From assembly GCA_049513455.1 (NCBI GenBank), contig JBEKWB010000002.1, positions 124,001 through 188,000 on the forward strand: 64,000 nucleotides of DNA. The letters are read 5' to 3'. Every line of letters begins with the position of its first letter. Positions within the stretch are counted from its first letter, which is position 1. This DNA comes from Bog-473 sp049513455. Its GTDB lineage: Bacteria > Actinomycetota > Acidimicrobiia > Acidimicrobiales > RAAP-2. Shown in pieces: positions 60,260-64,000 of this stretch. The notes under the pieces are model-generated. The model ran no database searches. It was not told the origin of the DNA and saw nothing but the letters and a program-made list of their open reading frames with translations. Made by a program: the position numbers and the translations under genes.

Positions 60260-60343
60260 TTTCCCAACGTATCCCACCCTGTTGCCGAGGCCACCGCCGA
60301 CCCCACTACCTGGCAAGAGCGTCACCGGCTCCTCGGGGATTCT

Positions 60344-61138
60344 TCAACCGAGCGACGCTATCCAGCCCTCAACGACACTGTTGAACTCATCGGGCCGCTC
60401 TTGGTGAAGCCAGTGGCCCAACCCGTCCCACGCGATCGTTCGGGACCGGGAGTCGGTGAGGAGTGGCGCCTCCAGCCCGGCGCGGTCCGTCGACGCGTAG
60501 ATGGCGAGTACTGGACACGAGCGTCCTCGCAAATACTCTTCGGAGGCCACGAAGTAGGCGAGAGCCTCGGGCCCTCCGAAGAGCGCGACCCCCGTGTCCC
60601 GCAGGACGTGAGGAGGTACACCGGCAATGCGGCGCATGTGCCACGGCTTCAGATGAGCGGGGGAAGTCGGCGTGTAGCCGGCGGAACCGAGCAGCGTCTG
60701 GACGGCCTTCACCGGGTCGTCGTCCAAGTCAGCGAGCGTGTCCTCGAGCATGGGTCGGTACTCGTCCGGAGTCAGATATCCGGGATCGACGCTCACGACG
60801 GCCTGAATCAAGGAGGGATACTCGACGGCCAAGGCGCTGGCGACCACTCCGCCGAGCGAATGGCCCACTGCCACGACGGGCCCGCAGTCGAGTCCATCGA
60901 CGAGACCGGCGAGGTCGTGAGCGAAGTCTCGAACGTCAAAACCCTTGTCGGGAACACTTGATCGGCCATGGCCCCGCAGATCGACGGCGATGACTCGGTG
61001 CCTGGCCGCAAAGTAGGGTAGCTGCCACATCCAATCGTGCGAGTCGCACGAATAACCGTGAATGAACAGGATCGAAGGGCTGCCGGTTCCCTCATCGGTA
61101 AAGAACAACCGCACATCGCCTACCTCAGCGAACGCCAT
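60344..61138 (-). CDS. Alpha/beta hydrolase, 264 aa
   Basis: A serine hydrolase of lipase/epoxide-hydrolase type. The oxyanion turn is FIHGYSCDSHDW (about 25-36), the nucleophile elbow VGHSLGGVVA (about 91-100), the acid is probably Asp in YASTDRAG, and the catalytic His is in DGLGHWLHQERP. A helical cap lies between about 130 and 195. The ATG has AAGGGGGG upstream. Its substrate could be an ester or lactone, such as one made by the BVMOs. It lies upstream of the TetR gene in the same direction. Confidence 0.88.
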   Translation of the reverse strand: MAFAEVGDVRLFFTDEGTGSPSILFIHGYSCDSHDWMWQLPYFAARHRVIAVDLRGHGRSSVPDKGFDVRDFAHDLAGLVDGLDCGPVVAVGHSLGGVVASALAVEYPSLIQAVVSVDPGYLTPDEYRPMLEDTLADLDDDPVKAVQTLLGSAGYTPTSPAHLKPWHMRRIAGVPPHVLRDTGVALFGGPEALAYFVASEEYLRGRSCPVLAIYASTDRAGLEAPLLTDSRSRTIAWDGLGHWLHQERPDEFNSVVEGWIASLG

Positions 61139-61254
61139 AATCCCCCCTTCGCACGGAACCGGCGGGGCCTCCCCGCCAAGGACGACCGCTCAGCCACCCT
61201 CACCGCACCGTACCGGTTTGCGCGACGCGCCGGCAAGGTACGCGAGCCGTCAAC

Positions 61255-61773
61255 TCATGTGACCGCCTTGTGGCCCGGGGGCGGTCCGTCTTGCGGCCCG
61301 AGCCGCGGGGAGAACTCCGCCACATATCTGTCGAAGAAAGCCTTCCAGCTGGGTTCCTCCGAGGGCTGCTGTCGGGCCAGACGGGCAAGGCACTGTTCCC
61401 AGCCTGCCGCGTTGCGGGCCGCAATCCGAGGTGGCAGCTCGTCGGTCAAGACCATCAGGGTCCCGGTGCCCTCGGCGGAGAGATCGAAGCGCAAGGTTTC
61501 GTCCCCCCAGGAGAAGCTGAGCAGTGTCGGCTCGTCGACCGCCAGAACGTGGCCATGGAGCGTCATCTCGAGGACCTCAGGGGAGAAGCGGAACACGATC
61601 GCCGCGCCCACCTTCCAGGTACCGCCAACGACTTCCACGTCACACGGGAACCATGACAGAAGTTGATCACGGTCAGTGAGGGCGCCCCAGACCACCCCCG
61701 GTGGATCCACAAGGCGGCGTTCGAGTCGCAAGGAGGCTCTCTGGCCCCCAGAGAGCAGTGTCGCCTCGGTCAT
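61255..61773 (-). CDS. SRPBCC (AHSA1-type) domain protein, 172 aa
   Basis: A START-like ligand-binding fold. ATLLSGGQRASLRLERRLVD and PGVVWGALTDRDQLLSWFPC are the usual AHSA1 opening, followed by beta strands ending VFRFSPEVLEMTLHGHV and LLSFSWGDETLRFDLS, and a long helix with WEQCLARLARQ. Such proteins bind hydrophobic ligands or act as activators. ATG at 61773 was used, with AGGAGG upstream. It is 116 bases from the hydrolase. No operon partner makes its role clear. Confidence 0.85.
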   Translation of the reverse strand: MTEATLLSGGQRASLRLERRLVDPPGVVWGALTDRDQLLSWFPCDVEVVGGTWKVGAAIVFRFSPEVLEMTLHGHVLAVDEPTLLSFSWGDETLRFDLSAEGTGTLMVLTDELPPRIAARNAAGWEQCLARLARQQPSEEPSWKAFFDRYVAEFSPRLGPQDGPPPGHKAVT

Positions 61774-61833
61774 GGAGTCCTCCTCCGCTCGAAATGCTTG
61801 GTTCGCGGCCGGCGATAGCCCACCAGCCCCGCG

Positions 61834-64000
61834 TCAAGCCGGGGCCACGGCTTTCGTCGACTCGTCCGCCGAGCCGCCCCTCGAAGATCGGGCCAGCAGG
61901 AACGTCTCGACGGCATCGGCTTCGAGCGGACGGGCGAAAATATACCCCTGCCCGCTGTCGCAATGCTCGCGTTCGAGCTGGGAATACTGCGCGGACTCTT
62001 CGATGCCCTCGGCCAGCGTTTGGAGTCCTAGGGACTTTCCCAGCTGCACCAAGGTATGTATGAGTGCCCCGGATTCAGGCGAATCGGCCATGGTCGAGAT
62101 GAAGGAACGGTCGATCTTCAAGGTATCAACCGGGAAGTGCTGCAGGTAGGCCAGGGAGGAATACCCGGTGCCGAAATCATCGATAGCCACACGGACGCCG
62201 GTGGCCTTGAGCGCTGCGAGTCGCGGCACAACCGCATCCATGTTCTTCATGATCGCAGTTTCGGTTATCTCGACAATCAGCGAATGGGCGTCGAACCCCG
62301 ATTCCTCGAGCGCACGGGCAACCTCCTCGATCAACCCACTTGTCTCGAGTTGCCGAGCTGAGACGTTCACCGAGACATCGAGGTCGTAACCCTGCGCATG
62401 CCAACGCGCGCCCTGGCGGCATGCCTCCTCGAGAACCCACCGCCCGACTTCGGTGATCATGCCAGACCCCTCGAGAATGGGAATGAATTCATCAGGCTGC
62501 ACGACACCGCGGACGGGATGCCGCCAGCGCAACAGCGCCTCGACCCCGTTCGTCTCCCTGCTGGCCAAATCGAAAATTGGCTGATAGACCAGAAAGAATT
62601 GATCCTGAGCAATCGCGTCTCGTAAATCCATCTCCAAGAGCAGGCGACCCTGGACGGCGGTGTGCATCTGGGGCCGGAAGACGACGAAACAGTCCCTCCC
62701 GGCCGCCTTGGCCTGGTACAAGGCGATGTCGGCATCGCGGAGCAGCTCGGTCGGAGAGGGTCGGATTCCAGCCGCAATCCCGATACTGGCCGTGAGGGTC
62801 AACGGCCCGTTGGGCAAGGCCTCTATGGTGAACGGCTCTCGGAGCACGGTCAGCAGTCTCTCGGCCACCAGTTCGGGCCCTGCATCCATGGTCGTGCCGT
62901 CGACAAGCACGATGAACTCGTCGCCACCCAGTCGACCGATGCTGTCACTCTCGCGCATGGTGAGTGAGAGCCGGGTTGCGACTGCCTGCAGCAGCTGATC
63001 GCCAAAACCGTGGCCGAGGGTGTCGTTCACCTCTTTGAAGCCGTCGAGGTCGATGAAGAGGGCCGCCACCGCGACCTGGGTGCGGCGTGCCCGCGCCAGC
63101 ATCTGCTCCGTCCGGTCAAGGATGAGGGCCCGGTTGGGCAACCCGGTCAGGGCGTCATGGACGGATTGGAAGCGAATTTGCTCGACGAGGCGAGCGTTGC
63201 CGATGGCGATGGATGCCTGAGCAGCCAGCCCCTTGAGTCGATCAGACAGACGAGACGTGATGGCGAGACGCTCGGGATTTTCTGTGACCCCGGCTACAAT
63301 GCAGCCGATCGTATTGCCTGCCAAGGAGATCGGTACGGCGACGGCGGCTGCGGTGCCCACATCGGAGACGAGAGTGTATTCGATGCCGTCCTCGCGCATG
63401 GTGCGCAACTGTGCTTCGGTGATGGGACGAGTGCTGAGGAGTGCGACGGCGGCATCAGGGTAACCGTGGGCGGCCGCGAGCCGGAGCTCTCCCCCATTGC
63501 CGCCCGTCCAGTCGCCGTCGTCGAGAAAGAGCGCCACGCGGTCACAGTCGATGACCTGGGGCACCGCCCGCGCGACCCGGGCGGCCATGTCTTCGGTGCT
63601 CAGGATCTCGGCCAAAGAAGTCGACAGATCCAGCAGGGCTCCAGCTGTGTTGGCCTGATGACGGGCGTCCTCCATGGCGTCGGCCGCGTCGAGGGTGGCG
63701 GCAGCCAGGCGGGCGTAGGTCTCTAGAGTGCCCTGCGTCTGGGTCGTGAAGACCCCGCCGCGCTCGTCAACGGCCAGCACACCGTAGTGGCGACGAACGG
63801 ACTCCACCTGGACGGCTATCACTCCCTCACGGCCAGTGCCCTCGAGGAGATCCTCGGCGATCGAGGCGCCGTCTGTTTCGCTCAGTCCCTCCGAATAGAC
63901 CTTTCTGCTGCTCCCAATGCGAGGCTTCAACGCAAGTACCACGCCGGCGGCTCCGACGGCACGCACCGACGAAGCGACGATCCCCTGTAGGACATCTTCA
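61834..64000 (-). CDS. GAF-GGDEF-EAL cyclic-di-GMP protein (5' part outside the window)
   Basis: The frame is open to the right edge; 721 codons are visible. Order: a partial GAF domain (to about residue 85), a second GAF (about 120-270, with VIDCDRVALFLDD and VAVPISLAGNTIGCIV), a GGDEF domain (about 290-460) with an intact GGDEF and an RESD product-inhibition site five residues before it, then an EAL domain with EALLRWRHP, VEITETAIMKN, DDFGTGYSSLA, KIDRSFI and AEGIEE. Both synthesis and hydrolysis of c-di-GMP are possible, switched by GAF ligands. No transmembrane helix is seen in this part. It is a single gene on the minus strand. Confidence 0.92.
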   Translation of the reverse strand, partial: EDVLQGIVASSVRAVGAAGVVLALKPRIGSSRKVYSEGLSETDGASIAEDLLEGTGREGVIAVQVESVRRHYGVLAVDERGGVFTTQTQGTLETYARLAAATLDAADAMEDARHQANTAGALLDLSTSLAEILSTEDMAARVARAVPQVIDCDRVALFLDDGDWTGGNGGELRLAAAHGYPDAAVALLSTRPITEAQLRTMREDGIEYTLVSDVGTAAAVAVPISLAGNTIGCIVAGVTENPERLAITSRLSDRLKGLAAQASIAIGNARLVEQIRFQSVHDALTGLPNRALILDRTEQMLARARRTQVAVAALFIDLDGFKEVNDTLGHGFGDQLLQAVATRLSLTMRESDSIGRLGGDEFIVLVDGTTMDAGPELVAERLLTVLREPFTIEALPNGPLTLTASIGIAAGIRPSPTELLRDADIALYQAKAAGRDCFVVFRPQMHTAVQGRLLLEMDLRDAIAQDQFFLVYQPIFDLASRETNGVEALLRWRHPVRGVVQPDEFIPILEGSGMITEVGRWVLEEACRQGARWHAQGYDLDVSVNVSARQLETSGLIEEVARALEESGFDAHSLIVEITETAIMKNMDAVVPRLAALKATGVRVAIDDFGTGYSSLAYLQHFPVDTLKIDRSFISTMADSPESGALIHTLVQLGKSLGLQTLAEGIEESAQYSQLEREHCDSGQGYIFARPLEADAVETFLLARSSRGGSADESTKAVAPA

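Noticed and set aside
1..64000. CRISPR arrays, tRNA genes, insertion sequences or prophage attachment sites
   Set aside because: No regularly spaced repeats, cloverleaf features, transposase genes or flanking direct repeats were seen.

Overview
The window is high-GC DNA with actinobacterial traits: frequent GTG and TTG starts, ATGA/GTGA-coupled operons, some starts with no leader, an F420-type (LLM-class) oxidoreductase, NDMA-type alcohol dehydrogenase and CYP142-like P450 sequences, and many acyl-CoA dehydrogenases, crotonases, acyl-CoA ligases and SDRs. A soil or aquatic actinobacterium, possibly of the class Acidimicrobiia, is the best guess. No ribosomal or tRNA gene is present to confirm it.

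Almost all of the window is a catabolic island for a hydrophobic carboxylic or isoprenoid/steroid-like substrate. From 1 to 8.6 kb there is a TetR/acyl-CoA ligase pair, three acyl-CoA dehydrogenases, a MarR regulator, an amidohydrolase and a CYP142-like P450. From 8.6 to 23.5 kb there are SDRs (one frameshifted), two APH-type kinases, an NDMA-type alcohol dehydrogenase, an unassigned 385-residue protein, a VOC protein, a DapB-like oxidoreductase, a crotonase, an acyl-CoA ligase and a Baeyer-Villiger monooxygenase. From 23.6 to 28.6 kb lies a different kind of block: a molybdate/tungstate-type ABC importer with two distinct permeases, a large binding protein, an eroded ATPase, a pseudopilin-like protein and an HTH-TOBE regulator, followed by an LLM oxidoreductase. 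From 28.6 to 55.2 kb the catabolic genes resume: an alcohol dehydrogenase, two further beta-oxidation operons, an OB-fold/thiolase-like fusion, a thioesterase, three ligases, four crotonases, a duplicated P450 pair, an amidohydrolase, a FadR-type regulator, SDRs, another DapB-like protein and a BVMO-SDR-P450 operon. From 55.2 to 61.8 kb there is an aldehyde dehydrogenase, a DapB-like protein, a PanC-family ligase with an altered acid pocket and an SDR in one operon, then a TetR regulator, an alpha/beta hydrolase and an SRPBCC protein. The right edge carries a GAF-GGDEF-EAL protein cut by the window.

The expected chemistry is oxygenation (P450s, BVMOs), alcohol and aldehyde oxidation (ADH, SDR, ALDH), CoA activation, dehydrogenation, hydration or isomerisation, and retro-aldol or thiolytic release (thiolase-like fusion).

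The most interesting signal is an AT-rich motif close to CTCTA(C/G)ATGTTT. It recurs in about fifteen intergenic promoter regions between 7 and 55 kb, always next to catabolic genes, and looks like the operator of a regulon covering the island. The next most interesting items are the PanC-like/DapB-like/ALDH/SDR operon, the transporter whose ATPase has shrunk to 60 codons while keeping its translational coupling, and an inverted repeat that overlaps both promoter elements between the first TetR gene and the acyl-CoA dehydrogenases. No tRNA, rRNA, CRISPR array, insertion sequence or attachment site was found.
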